This document shows positions 46,431-58,410 of a stretch of 64,000 nt of DNA, in pieces; positions within the stretch are counted from its first letter, which is position 1; every line of letters starts with the position of its first letter. The stretch is from Dokdonella fugitiva (GTDB taxonomy: Bacteria > Pseudomonadota > Gammaproteobacteria > Xanthomonadales > Rhodanobacteraceae). The DNA lies in the NCBI RefSeq assembly GCF_014138265.1, contig NZ_JACGXL010000004.1, positions 372,001 through 436,000 of the forward strand, written 5' to 3'. Both the position numbers and the translations under genes were made by a program. The notes under the pieces were generated by a model. The model saw nothing but the letters and a program-made list of their open reading frames with translations, had not been told where the DNA came from and made no database searches.

Positions 46431-46469
46431 CGGCTTGTTCCACTGCTATGCAGCAGATGCTGCTTTTTT

Positions 46470-46475
46470 ATTTTA
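46470..46475 (-). promoter_or_regulatory. possible -10 box for the beta-helix gene
   Basis: TAAAAT on the minus strand, 39 nt before the ATG at 46430, in a local A+T-rich patch (46463-46490). No clear -35 partner. Confidence 0.35.
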
Positions 46476-46780
46476 TGCGACAAAGAAGCATCCTTCGCCC
46501 GCTTGCTTCACAGTTCCTGTACTCGACGAAGGTTCCGATCGAGACAGCCTGACCGTTTCCGGGCGAACGCGCCGACGACCGCGCGATCAAAGTCCGCGAG
46601 CAGCCACACCTAGACCTCCACCAACGGCCTCCGTCGCCGTTGTCGCTCCTTGAATCCAAACCGCCCTGTCGGCGCATCCATGCCTCCCGAGCCCGCGGCC
46701 ATCCCGGTCCGGCAAGGTTTCCCCCACCCCCGTGTCCGCCACCGGCAAGCCGGCGGCGGACGCCTGCAGGAGCGCAATCC
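46476..46780. other. intergenic region before the serine hydrolase gene
   Basis: The remainder of the 350-nt divergent gap. It changes from A+T-rich to G+C-rich at about 46550, marking the right edge of the atypical segment. No gene could be supported. Confidence 0.4.
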
Positions 46781-48286
46781 ATGAGTCGACCCGATCCGTC
46801 CGCCATCCCGGCCGTCCGCACGTGCTTGCTTTCGATGCTCGCCGCGGTGGCCATGACCCTCGCATCCCCTGCGATCGCCGCACCCGCGAGGCTGCCCGAC
46901 ACGCTCGTGGGCAAGCTCGGCGGCGAGCTCATCCGCCACGTCGGCAGCGACAACGCGCAACAGATCCGCAGCTGGGCCTCCACGATCCTCTCGCCGGCCG
47001 TCGCTGCGAACGACAAGGCGGACTTCACGACGAACCTCGTCGCGGCCGCGCGCGACGCGGGCGGCGTGGAGCTCGTCGACGCGCGCAGCGATCCACGCCA
47101 ACCAGGCCTGCTCCAGCTCGCGGTCAAGGGACGTCGCGGCGGACGCATGGCCGTGTGGGTGCTCGCCGCCGATCCCGCGCATCCCGGACTGCTCGCGCAG
47201 GCGGCTGCGTTCCCGATGGACGATCCCTCGCTCTACGCCGCGTGGCCCAAGGAAGCGGTGTCGCACCCGGCGATGAAGCAGCTGGTCGAGACGACCTTGG
47301 ACCAGCTCGTGCGCACGGCCGACTTCTCCGGCTGCGTGACCGTCGTCGACGCGCGCGAAACGATCGTCGACGCGTGCCGCGGCCTCGCCGATCGCCGCTT
47401 CGGCGTGCCGATCGATCGCCAGACGCGCTTCCACATCGCCTCGATCGGCAAGACATTCACCGCGGTCGCGATCGCGCAGCTCGTCGAGGCCGGCAAGCTG
47501 TCGTGGGACGCGACGCTGGATTCGCTCGTGCCGGAGTATCCCGACCACGCGACGGCGAAGACGATCACCGTGTGGCAGCTCGCGCACCACACCGCAGGCC
47601 TCGGCGACTTCATGGTGCCGGAGTTCTTCGCGCATCGCGAGACGTTCGTCGATCCGGCCGACTACCTCGACCTGATCGCACGCCAGCCGAAGGTCGGCGA
47701 GCCCGGCAAGGACTGGAACTACAGCAACGCCGGCTACGTGCTGCTCGGCCGCATCATCGAGAACGTCTCGCACGAAAACTACTTCGACTACATACAGCGC
47801 CACGTCTTCACGCCCGCCGGCATGACCGCGAGCGGATTCGACAGCCCCGAGGACGTGACGCCGAAGCTCGCGGTCGGTTACTTCCACGACGGCCTGTTCT
47901 CGACCGGCTGGAAGACGGACGCGTACAAGGCCGGCTTCAAGGGCAGTCCCGCGGGTGGCGGCTATTCCAACAACACCGACCTCGTGAAGTTCGCCCGCGC
48001 GCTGCGCGACGGCACGCTGCTGCAACCGGCGACGCTCGAGAAGATGTTCGACGACGGCGTGCCGGCCGGCCCCGGCACCTACGCGGTCGGCTTCGGCGAT
48101 CGCCTCTCGCACGGTCGCCACATCCGCGGACACGCGGGCAGCATCGAAGGCACCGACGCGAACCTGCAGATGGTGTGGGAGAACGGCGCTGCCGTCGTGC
48201 TGACCAGCAACGAAGGGCCGTCGCAGACGTGGATGCTCGCCGAGCACATCGCCGACCTGCTCGCCGCCGACGGCGCCAAGCCCTGA
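46781..48286 (+). CDS. exported serine beta-lactamase-like hydrolase (class C / PBP fold)
   Basis: 501 residues with a signal peptide (TCLLSMLAAVAMTLASPAIAA). The C-terminal domain (about 180-495) shows the three active-site elements of the beta-lactamase/penicillin-binding superfamily: Ser221-x-x-Lys224 (ASIGKTF), Tyr314-Ser-Asn (NYSNAGY) and His451-Ala-Gly (GHAGSIEG) in place of KTG. Esterase or D-amino-peptidase activity is more likely than true lactamase. The N-terminal 150 residues form a separate unassigned domain. AGGAG precedes the ATG. Confidence 0.85.
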   Translation: MSRPDPSAIPAVRTCLLSMLAAVAMTLASPAIAAPARLPDTLVGKLGGELIRHVGSDNAQQIRSWASTILSPAVAANDKADFTTNLVAAARDAGGVELVDARSDPRQPGLLQLAVKGRRGGRMAVWVLAADPAHPGLLAQAAAFPMDDPSLYAAWPKEAVSHPAMKQLVETTLDQLVRTADFSGCVTVVDARETIVDACRGLADRRFGVPIDRQTRFHIASIGKTFTAVAIAQLVEAGKLSWDATLDSLVPEYPDHATAKTITVWQLAHHTAGLGDFMVPEFFAHRETFVDPADYLDLIARQPKVGEPGKDWNYSNAGYVLLGRIIENVSHENYFDYIQRHVFTPAGMTASGFDSPEDVTPKLAVGYFHDGLFSTGWKTDAYKAGFKGSPAGGGYSNNTDLVKFARALRDGTLLQPATLEKMFDDGVPAGPGTYAVGFGDRLSHGRHIRGHAGSIEGTDANLQMVWENGAAVVLTSNEGPSQTWMLAEHIADLLAADGAKP

Positions 48287-48371
48287 CCACCCCGATGGCG
48301 GCGCGTGCCGATTGTGCGAAGAATGCGCGCACGCCCGTCATCGACCCTCGCGAATCCACCGGAGCAAGACC

Positions 48372-48740
48372 ATGGAATACCTGCTGATCCCCCTCGTCGT
48401 GATGTCGGCCCCCGTGCTCATCGCGTTCATGCTGCTGCGCTACCGCTCGCAGCAGACCCAGGCACGCTATCGCACGCTGCTGCAACTGGCCGAAAAAGGC
48501 GTGGAGCTGCCGCCGCAGCTGCTGGTCGAACCGCAGCTCGCCTACTGCGAACGGCGCCGCGCGCTGGTGCTGATCGGCGCCGGCATCGGCATCATGGCGA
48601 CGCTGCTCGCCCTGCCCGTCCATTTCGACGACGGCCAGTCGATCGGCAACCTGTGGGGACTCGGCCTGTTGCCGCTGATGATCGGCCTCGGCTACCTCGC
48701 AAGCTGGTGGTTCAACCGGCGCGAGCAGGCGCGTGGCTGA
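48372..48740 (+). CDS. DUF6249-like membrane protein
   Basis: 122 residues with three membrane segments (LLIPLVVMSAPVLIAFMLL, LVLIGAGIGIMATLLALPV, LGLLPLMIGLGYLASWWF). Between the first two lies QTQARYRTLLQLAEKGVELPPQLL, the cytosolic helix characteristic of DUF6249 proteins that commonly precede ECF sigma genes. Its last eight bases overlap the sigma gene. GGAGC lies upstream of the ATG. Confidence 0.75.
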   Translation: MEYLLIPLVVMSAPVLIAFMLLRYRSQQTQARYRTLLQLAEKGVELPPQLLVEPQLAYCERRRALVLIGAGIGIMATLLALPVHFDDGQSIGNLWGLGLLPLMIGLGYLASWWFNRREQARG

Positions 48741-49308
48741 CGGCGACGCCGAAGCGCGCATCGATCGCGCGCTCGTCGCGCGCGCGCGGGTCGGCGACGA
48801 CCCGCGCGCGTTCGAGCAGCTGCTGCGTCGCCACCAGGGCATGGTGCGCGCGCAGTTGCGCCGGCTGCTGCGCGGCGACATCGCCGCCGCCGACGACCTC
48901 GCGCAGGAAACCTTCCTGCTCGCGTGGCGCAAGCTCGATCAGTTCCGCGGCGAGGCTCGTTTCTCGACCTGGCTCTATCGCATCGCCTACGCGTGCTTCC
49001 TGCAGGCACGCCGCAAGCGATCGTGGGCCGATGACGACGACGGCGACGAAGCCGCCGAGCACGTGCCGGCAGCGATGCCGGCGGTGGACCTGCAGATGGA
49101 CGTCGAACGCGCGATGCAGCGTCTCTCCGCGGCCGAGCAGACGGTGCTGCTGCACTGCGTGCAGCTCGGCCTCAGCCACGACGAGACGTCCTACGTGCTG
49201 GCGATGCCACTCGGCACGGTGAAGAGCCACGCGACGCGCGGCAAGGCGAAATTGAACGCGATGCTGGCGGCGTGGCACCCGCGCGCCGGCGAGGAGAAGA
49301 CCCCATGA
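48733..49308 (+). CDS. ECF-family RNA polymerase sigma factor
   Basis: 191 residues, GTG start at 48733. Region 2 (DDLAQETFLLAWRKLDQFRGEARFSTWLYRIAYACFLQARR) and region 4 (LSAAEQTVLLHCVQLGLSHDETSYVLAMPLGTVKSHATRGKAKL) are complete. It is encoded between the DUF6249-like membrane protein and a small membrane protein, an arrangement typical of an ECF operon whose last product is the anti-sigma factor. Direct target genes are unknown. Confidence 0.88.
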   Translation: MADGDAEARIDRALVARARVGDDPRAFEQLLRRHQGMVRAQLRRLLRGDIAAADDLAQETFLLAWRKLDQFRGEARFSTWLYRIAYACFLQARRKRSWADDDDGDEAAEHVPAAMPAVDLQMDVERAMQRLSAAEQTVLLHCVQLGLSHDETSYVLAMPLGTVKSHATRGKAKLNAMLAAWHPRAGEEKTP

Positions 49309-49628
49309 ATCCGCACGACGACGACCCCATCGACGCGCTGCTGCGCGCGCAGTTCGACGGCCCCGTACCGGATGACGGTTTCAGCAAGCGCGTGATGCAG
49401 GCGCTGCCGCCACGACGGCGCCGCGTCGACTGGCCCGTGCGCGCCGGCATCGCGGCCGCGGTGCTGACGTGCTGGGCGAGCCTGCAATCCGCACCCGTGC
49501 TGCACGAGGGCTGGAGCGCGTGGGCGAGCGGCCGGCTGACCGCATCGGCGATGGCGCTGCTGCTCGCGATCGCAGGCATGTCGCTGCTGGCGCTGTGGTG
49601 GAGCGTCGCGGAAGGCGGCGAGGCGTAA
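49305..49628 (+). CDS. probable anti-sigma membrane protein
   Basis: 107 residues. A soluble N-terminus (DDDPIDALLRAQFDGPVPDDGFSKRVMQALPPRRRRVDW) is followed by two membrane segments (AGIAAAVLTCWASLQ and ASAMALLLAIAGMSLLALWWSV). The gene starts in the ATGA overlap with the sigma factor stop, as anti-sigma genes usually do. Assignment rests on position and topology; no zinc-binding HxxxCxxC motif is present. Confidence 0.65.
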   Translation: MNPHDDDPIDALLRAQFDGPVPDDGFSKRVMQALPPRRRRVDWPVRAGIAAAVLTCWASLQSAPVLHEGWSAWASGRLTASAMALLLAIAGMSLLALWWSVAEGGEA

Positions 49629-49634
49629 GCGTAG

Positions 49635-49652
49635 GGCGGGCCCTGGCCCGCC
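49635..49652. repeat. REP-like GGCGGGC hairpin between convergent genes
   Basis: GGCGGGC (49635-49641) and GCCCGCC (49646-49652) form a 7-bp stem with a 4-nt loop, within GTAGGGCGGGCCCTGGCCC. This sequence type recurs as an intergenic palindrome in proteobacteria. Only one copy was seen here; it may also terminate both genes. Confidence 0.45.
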
Positions 49653-49708
49653 GCATTCGCATCGACGATGCCGCGCGAACCGTCCTTCCTCGTGGCGAAC
49701 CCCTCGCC

Positions 49709-50557
49709 TCACCGCCGCTCCTTCTCCAACCGCTTGCGCAGGTTCTCGCGCCCTTCTTCCGCATACGCTGCGCACGGCGTCGTCGATGCATCGCTCGTCG
49801 CGGGCAGCTGGTCCGGATGCGCGGCCATCGCGACGTCGCACGGGAGCGCCGCGAGCCGGTCCTCCGTCGCGCGCAGCGCGCTCACGACGTCGGGATGATC
49901 GGTGAAGCGGTAGTCGTCGGTCGACACCGGATTGAGGCTGTCGAGGTAGACGACGTCGCGGCATGCGCCGTCATGGCACGACCGCCAGCGCCAGCTCATG
50001 CCGCCGGGTGCGTGGCCCGGCGATGCGACCGCAGTGATCGTCGTGCGGCCGACGGTGATCACGTCGCCGTCGTCGACGGCGTGCACGCGGCGCACCGGCG
50101 GAAAGTGCGCCGACGCGCCGAAACCCTTCTGCGGGTCGTCGGGATGATACGAGCCGTGCGTCAACGCGATCACGCCGTTGCGCCCGGCCGCGACCTGCGC
50201 GCCGGTGATGCGCGCGAGCGCGGCGATGCCGCCGGCGTGGTCGAAGTGCGCATGCGAATCGAGGATCCAGCGGATCCGCGACGGATCGAAGCCCGCCTTG
50301 CGCACGTTGTCGAGGATGCGCGCCGCGGATTGCGGCAAGCCGCCGTCGATGAGCACGAGCCCGTCCTCGTCGACGACCAGCACCGAGGACAACCCTTTCG
50401 TGCCGACGTACCAGGTGTTCTCCGCGAGCGGATACGGATCGACGGGCGCGTTCCAGTCGTCGCAGCGTGAACACGTCTTGGGTTTCTCGTCGGCATGAAG
50501 CGCCGTCGCGAGTGGCGCGAGCGACAGTGCGGCGGAGAATGCGAGGGACAGGATCAT
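49709..50557 (-). CDS. exported subclass B3-like metallo-beta-lactamase fold protein
   Basis: 282 residues with a signal peptide (LSLAFSAALSLAPLATALHA). The zinc motif HAHFDH (His102, His104, Asp106, His107), SPGHAPGGMSW and AAHPDQ, together with LIDGGLPQSAARILDNVRKAGF, follow the order seen in subclass B3 metallo-beta-lactamases. These hydrolyse beta-lactams in the periplasm, but similar lactonases exist, so the substrate is an inference. The start at 50557 follows CGGAGC. Confidence 0.8.
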   Translation of the reverse strand: MILSLAFSAALSLAPLATALHADEKPKTCSRCDDWNAPVDPYPLAENTWYVGTKGLSSVLVVDEDGLVLIDGGLPQSAARILDNVRKAGFDPSRIRWILDSHAHFDHAGGIAALARITGAQVAAGRNGVIALTHGSYHPDDPQKGFGASAHFPPVRRVHAVDDGDVITVGRTTITAVASPGHAPGGMSWRWRSCHDGACRDVVYLDSLNPVSTDDYRFTDHPDVVSALRATEDRLAALPCDVAMAAHPDQLPATSDASTTPCAAYAEEGRENLRKRLEKERR

Positions 50558-50819
50558 CGTCGGCTCCGTGGATTCGGCCGCCCAGCATCGCGAGGCGGTG
50601 CAGCGATCGAGGGGCGACGATGTGGCGATTCGCGGGCGGATCCACGGATCCGCTCCGCGCATCCGATCAATGCCGAGAGTGGCAATCGCCCCGATGCGAT
50701 CCGCAATTCTTAGGGAACCAGCCCGCCGGCACGCAGGCCGACTCGCGCCGGCGCCATCCCGCGCCGGCCACCAGGCGGCGGGGGATGGAACTCCCTCGCC
50801 GCCCGTGGCTGATCATCTC

Positions 50820-53174
50820 TTACGGATCGAAACCATTCTGGAAGATGTTGTCATCCGGGTCGGTTTGGCCATCGTCGGGCGCGACCTGGATCGAGTCGAG
50901 CCAGTAGCCGGCCCAGCCGTTGTTCTGGTCGGTCACCACGCGCCAGCGAAGTTTCACGTCCTGCCCGTTCGCCGCGTGCGGCAGCGCCACCAGCACCGAA
51001 GAATACGGAACGTCGCCACTCCACACGCCCGCTCCCGGCAACGCGTTGCCGACGCCCTGGGCGATCACGTGGTCGTATCCGCCCTGCACGATCTGGCCGC
51101 CGGCTTCGGTGACCTCGCGAAACTCCGTGTCGTTGCCGATCTGGATCTCCAAGCGCGCACCGTCATAGGCGGTGACGTTGTCGGCCGCTTCGAGCCCGAC
51201 GCGTTGGCGGAACGAGACCTGGCCGCCATGCACGACATGGAACGGCGTCGTCGTGAGGGTCGCGTCGTTCGCGTTGCGTGCATCGGGCGCGAATGCCGAG
51301 TACATGCCGCTGTCGACCTGGTCGTTGGCGAGCACCCACACCGATTCCGGATGCGACGACACGTTCTGCCAGTTCGCCGGCAGCGTTCCGGCCGGGCCGA
51401 GCTCGTCGAAGGTTTCGACCGGCGGGAACGTCACGGGGATGGAGACATCGATGTGCTGCACCTCGTAAGCGCCGAGGTCGAACAGTCCGAGGTTCGGGCT
51501 GCCCGCCGCCTGCACCACGTCGATGCCGCGCGGGTGGTTGTCGAGGTCGTACTGTGTTCCGGTCGGCGAGGCATCGACGGCCGGCGATCCATCCTGCAGG
51601 TGCAGGTCGCCGGCACCCGCGTTGACGAACAGCGGGTCGGCATTGAACGCGTTGAAGAACTGTACGAAGTCGGCGGGGTTCCATTCGCCCGCATCGCTGG
51701 CGATCACGTCGCGCACGCTGTGCCCGCTGCCGCCGAGCGTCGGGTTCTGCGGCTCCCAGATGATCGAGTCGTACAGCGAGAACACCGTACCCGATTCGCG
51801 GAACACCTTGACGCCGGAGGCGAGGTGGTTGCCCGCGATCGAGCATTGCACGACGCCGAGCGTCGCGTGGGCCGTCGTCACGAGCGAGTTCGCGAAGTCG
51901 TTGCCGGTGATCACGCAATCGGACAGCTGCGGGTCGGTGCTCGTCGAGCTGTACATGAGGTTGCCGCCGAAGTTCGACGCGAGCAGGACGTGGCGCAGGT
52001 ACACACCGGCGCTCGAGCCCTCGTTGATGTTGATGGTCGCGGTGTTCTGGCGGTCGCTGACGTTGTTGGTGATCGTGTTGCAGGGCTGGCCCGCCGTGCA
52101 GTTGGCGAAACCGTCGAGCGTCCCGGGACACGCGGACGCGATGTCGTCCGCATAGACGTGGGCGTTGCCGCCGTTGACCTGGATCGCCGAGCCGTTGCCG
52201 CCGACCGTGGTCGCGTTGAAGTTGATGCCGCCGCCGACCATGCAGAACGTCGGCGCGCCGCCTTCGCCACTGAGGTACACGCCCGCGCCCGCCGCGGCCT
52301 GGTTGTTCTCGATGCGCGCGAGCTGGCCGGGCACCGCGGTGTACAGGTTGAGCACGGCATTGTTCTCGACCGAGACACCGCCGCCGACACGCGCCTTGTT
52401 CACGTTGATGTAGGCGAAGCCGCTGTTGCCCGGCGAGCCGATGTTCGCCGTGGTGTTGTCGCGCATCTGCAGACCGCCGCCGGAACCGTCGGACGAATTC
52501 GGGTTGGCCACGTTGTTGTCGATCGACGCCGGGTTGCCGAGCGCGGTCAGGTGTACCGTGCCTTCGAGGCGGATGCCACCGCCCGAGATCGATGCCGTGT
52601 TCGATTCGATCCAGCTGTAGTCCTCGAGCGACATCAGCGCGTTGTTCGACGTGCTCCGGTAGAACACGCCCGCGCCGCGGCCCGCCTTGTTGTTGTTGAT
52701 GATCGAGCTGGCGATCGCGAGGAACGAGTGATCACCGCTCCCGTTGTAGGCGATGCCGCCACCGTTGCCGCTGCCATTGTCGGCACCGTGCACGTTGAAG
52801 TTGTGCAGGGCGAGCCGCGAGTTGCCGCTGACCGAAATGGCGGGACGGCCGGAATTGCGGGAGCCGTCGATTTCCGAGAGGTCGCTGAAGTTCAGGCCGG
52901 TGTACGGAATCGGGCTGGGGGCGTCGCAACTCGGATAGCCGCCGAATATCCAGATCGACTTGTTGTTGTACGAGATCGGGCCGCTGACGTAGCCCGCGCG
53001 GACGTGGAGTTCGTACGTGCCGGTCGTGGACTGCGCGTCGATGGCGGCCTGGAGGTCGTTGTACTGGCATCCGGAGCCGACCGACACGTAGGCCGCCGCA
53101 TGGCCCGCGAACAGCAGCATCAGGGTGCCGAACGCCCGCGCGATGCGGCGGGTGGATGGGTATAGCGAACTCAT
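50820..53174 (-). CDS. large secreted beta-helix protein with C-terminal jelly-roll domain
   Basis: 784 residues with a signal peptide (AFGTLMLLFAGHAAA). CQYNDLQAAIDAQSTTG opens a long right-handed beta-helix (many NNKAGRGAGVFYR, SIDNNVANPNSSDGSGGGL and INVNKARVGGGVSVENN-like rungs). After LFDLGAYEVQHIDVSIPVTF comes a separate beta domain (ETFDELGPAGTLPANWQN ... AGYWLDSIQV) of choice-of-anchor/MAM type. It ends DDNIFQNGFDP, a diverged shared tail. GGAG lies before the ATG at 53174. Confidence 0.8.
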   Translation of the reverse strand: MSSLYPSTRRIARAFGTLMLLFAGHAAAYVSVGSGCQYNDLQAAIDAQSTTGTYELHVRAGYVSGPISYNNKSIWIFGGYPSCDAPSPIPYTGLNFSDLSEIDGSRNSGRPAISVSGNSRLALHNFNVHGADNGSGNGGGIAYNGSGDHSFLAIASSIINNNKAGRGAGVFYRSTSNNALMSLEDYSWIESNTASISGGGIRLEGTVHLTALGNPASIDNNVANPNSSDGSGGGLQMRDNTTANIGSPGNSGFAYINVNKARVGGGVSVENNAVLNLYTAVPGQLARIENNQAAAGAGVYLSGEGGAPTFCMVGGGINFNATTVGGNGSAIQVNGGNAHVYADDIASACPGTLDGFANCTAGQPCNTITNNVSDRQNTATININEGSSAGVYLRHVLLASNFGGNLMYSSTSTDPQLSDCVITGNDFANSLVTTAHATLGVVQCSIAGNHLASGVKVFRESGTVFSLYDSIIWEPQNPTLGGSGHSVRDVIASDAGEWNPADFVQFFNAFNADPLFVNAGAGDLHLQDGSPAVDASPTGTQYDLDNHPRGIDVVQAAGSPNLGLFDLGAYEVQHIDVSIPVTFPPVETFDELGPAGTLPANWQNVSSHPESVWVLANDQVDSGMYSAFAPDARNANDATLTTTPFHVVHGGQVSFRQRVGLEAADNVTAYDGARLEIQIGNDTEFREVTEAGGQIVQGGYDHVIAQGVGNALPGAGVWSGDVPYSSVLVALPHAANGQDVKLRWRVVTDQNNGWAGYWLDSIQVAPDDGQTDPDDNIFQNGFDP

Positions 53175-53385
53175 GATCTGACTCCGTGGACGGTTGACCG
53201 CGGTCAGAACGAGCTTCGATGCGCGTTCACGCCAGAGCCCGCTTCGCTGCAGGGTCCCCGCGTCGCACGGCGACGACTCCAGGCCGCGTGCGCGGCCGGT
53301 ATCGCGACCGGCGACGACGTCGAATGTCGTCAAGGCCCGCCCGACCTCGTTCAGCCCTGCGCCCAACCACCAGGAGATTCGCTTG

Positions 53386-54480
53386 ATGCGCAACCCCACG
53401 AAGGCGCTGCCTAAGGCACGCGCTTTGTCCTTCGGCCTGCTGGCGATCACGAGCCTGCCGCTGGCAGCCGCAGGCCCGTATGCCTACGTCGCATCGAACT
53501 TCGACGCGACGGCGTCGATCGTCGACCTCGCCGACACGGCGGCGACGCCGATGCAGCTGAGCGTCACGACACCGCGCAACCCCGGTTTTTATGGCAGCGC
53601 GCTCAGTGGCAAGGACGGCATGCTCTACCTCTCCGCTGACTTCGACGAGGCCGTGTACCAGTTCAACACGACGACGCGAGCGTTCGTGCGACGGATCGCG
53701 GTCGGCGACAACCCGCGCGGCATTGCCGTCGATGCGGGCGGCCGCCACGTGTATGTCGCCAACTTCGCGTCGACGACGCTGTCGGTCATCGACACGACGA
53801 CGCAGGCGGTCACCGACGTCGGCCTGCCCAACTACAGCGGCGGTTTCGCCAAGCCGCTCGGGGTCGCGTTGAACCTCGCCGGCACGCGCGCCTACGTCAC
53901 GGATACGTCGCCGGGCCATCGCCTCTGCAAGGTCAACACCGTCGCGCTGCCGGACACGACCAACGATTGCGTCGAAGTGGGCGAAAACGATTCGGCTCTG
54001 CCGACCGCGGTCGCGGTCAGCCCCGACGGCGCGCGCGTCTACGTGGTAATACACGGCAGCGGCTCGGCCGTCGCGGTGGTCGACGCGGTCACGATGCAGG
54101 TGCTGCGCACGATCCCGCTCGGCTTCAGTTCGCCCAACGGCATCGCGATCAGCGCTTCCGGCAAGCGCGCGTACGTCGGCACCACGAGCGGCGTCATCTC
54201 GGTGCTCGACCTCACGCGCGTGTCCGACGCCGGCCAGAATCCGCTCATCGACACGATCGACGACCCGGCGGTCGCGTCGGTGCAGGGCGTATCGATCTCT
54301 CCCGACGGAACGCGCCTGCTGGCGGTCGACAGCGGCAACAACGTGCTGCACGTCGTGAACATCGTCGGCGATGCCGACACGATCGTCGCCAGCGTACCGG
54401 TGAACCAGGGGCCGTACGCACTCGGCTCGTTCACGGCACCCGATGCGATCTTCGTCGCAGGCTTCGAAAAAACCGGCTGA
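53386..54480 (+). CDS. secreted YVTN-type beta-propeller protein
   Basis: 364 residues with a signal peptide (ALSFGLLAITSLPLAAAG). Blades such as NPRGIAVDAGGRHVYVANFAS, TTLSVIDTTTQAV, SPDGARVYVVIHGSG and SPNGIAISASGKRAYVGTTS are YVTN/YncE-like repeats of a seven-bladed propeller. It ends DAIFVAGFEKTG, a variant of the shared tail. AGGAG lies before the ATG at 53386. It diverges from the large beta-helix gene. Confidence 0.82.
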   Translation: MRNPTKALPKARALSFGLLAITSLPLAAAGPYAYVASNFDATASIVDLADTAATPMQLSVTTPRNPGFYGSALSGKDGMLYLSADFDEAVYQFNTTTRAFVRRIAVGDNPRGIAVDAGGRHVYVANFASTTLSVIDTTTQAVTDVGLPNYSGGFAKPLGVALNLAGTRAYVTDTSPGHRLCKVNTVALPDTTNDCVEVGENDSALPTAVAVSPDGARVYVVIHGSGSAVAVVDAVTMQVLRTIPLGFSSPNGIAISASGKRAYVGTTSGVISVLDLTRVSDAGQNPLIDTIDDPAVASVQGVSISPDGTRLLAVDSGNNVLHVVNIVGDADTIVASVPVNQGPYALGSFTAPDAIFVAGFEKTG

Positions 54481-54488
54481 TGCGAAGG

Positions 54489-54517
54489 GCAGGACGGGCG
54501 ACCGACGCCCGTCCTGC
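54489..54517 (+). terminator. perfect hairpin after the YVTN propeller gene
   Basis: GCAGGACGGGCG (54489-54500) pairs exactly with 54506-54517 around ACCGA, 8 nt after the stop. Strong stem without T-run; likely terminator. Confidence 0.65.
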
Positions 54518-54846
54518 GCGGGAGCGCCGTCGATTCCGAAGCCGTGCATGACGGTCGCGCGCTTGGGGCGGCGCAAATGCGCGCCCGTGCCGCCGCGCGA
54601 TCGCTCGCTGGCACCAATGCCCGAGCGTGTCCATCCGACCACCCTCACAGGTGGCGCGAGACTCAGGCCAAGCGGTACGCCCGGCGCGAATGCGGCGACG
54701 GACGCAGGGCCTTTCCGTAGCCCTGCATCCGTCCCGCGGGCGCGAACGCACAGGGGGAGCCACCTAGGGAGAACGGCTGCGCGGTCGCCTCGAGTAGAAC
54801 GAGCGTCGGCGACGGACTACGACACCCGGGAACGGTTCTCGTGCGC
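54518..54846. other. intergenic gap, nothing recognised
   Basis: About 330 nt between the hairpin and the sigma gene's stop. G+C-rich, no supported gene, no repeats. Confidence 0.4.
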
Positions 54847-55416
54847 CTAGCCGAGATCGTCGGGAATGCGCGACTCGAGGAACGCGCGCGCGAAGGCCCA
54901 GTCGCGATCGATCGTGCGCCGGTTCATGCCCACGATTTCGCTCACCTTCAACAGCGACACGCCCGCGAAGTAGTGCAGTTCGACCACCTGCGCGGCGCGC
55001 GGATCCACCTTCTCGAGCTCGCGCAATGCCGCATCCAGATGCAGCGCGAGCGCCGGACTGCGTCCGACCCCGGCGTGCTCCGCATCCTCGAGGTCGACGT
55101 GCACACTGCCCCCGCCGGCCTTGATGCGCGCGCGGCGCATCGCGCGGTCGAGCAGGATGTGCCGCATCGCCATCGCCGCGTAGCGGAAGAACTTGCCGTC
55201 GCTGGCGAACGAGAGCCCCTCGGTACGCGACATCTTGACGTAGGCCTCGTGCACGAGCTCGGTCGTATGCAGGGTGTTCGAGCCGCGGCGCAACTCGCGA
55301 CGCGCGAGCTGGCGCAGGGCGGCATAGACGCTGCGGAAAGACTCGTCGACGGCTGCCTCGGCGACCGGTCCGTCAAACCCCCCGTCCTCGAAAGGCTGGA
55401 TGCTCTGTTCCGACAT
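54847..55416 (-). CDS. ECF-like sigma factor of the TIGR02999 (Sig-70_X6) type
   Basis: 189 residues. LRQLARRELRRGSNTLHTTELVHEAYVKM, GKFFRYAAMAMRHILLDRA and PRAAQVVELHYFAGVSLLKVSEIVGMNRRTIDRDWAFARAFL match the TIGR02999 family, in which the region-4 helix-turn-helix is less like normal ECF factors. These sigma factors are typically encoded next to Ser/Thr kinases with TPR repeats, as here (55596, divergent). It probably responds to that kinase. Confidence 0.85.
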   Translation of the reverse strand: MSEQSIQPFEDGGFDGPVAEAAVDESFRSVYAALRQLARRELRRGSNTLHTTELVHEAYVKMSRTEGLSFASDGKFFRYAAMAMRHILLDRAMRRARIKAGGGSVHVDLEDAEHAGVGRSPALALHLDAALRELEKVDPRAAQVVELHYFAGVSLLKVSEIVGMNRRTIDRDWAFARAFLESRIPDDLG

Positions 55417-55595
55417 CGGGATTCCGCCGTTCTTCCACTTCGCGACCTACGACGATGACTGTAGCAAGGCGAGCGCGCGATTGCGACGCGCCGGCGGGCC
55501 GTGGAGAATATTTTTTCGAGGATGGCGTGGTCGCCTCGCTTTCCTCGTTAGCATTCCAACGAAGGCCCGACCCGGGCCGACCGAACGGTGCGTGC

Positions 55596-58391
<2,796 letters not shown>

Positions 58392-58410
58392 GCGAACGCC
58401 GTAGGCCCGC

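Noticed and set aside
46449-46470. Possible intrinsic terminator GCAGC-AGAT-GCTGC with a T-run
   Set aside because: The stem is only 5 bp and it lies upstream of a minus-strand start, with no plus-strand gene ending nearby; the T-run is better explained by an A+T-rich promoter.
50568-53165. Long open frame of 865 codons antisense to the large beta-helix gene
   Set aside because: The opposite strand carries a signal peptide, domain structure and tail; the antisense frame is only Arg/Ala/Val-rich low-complexity sequence produced by high GC.
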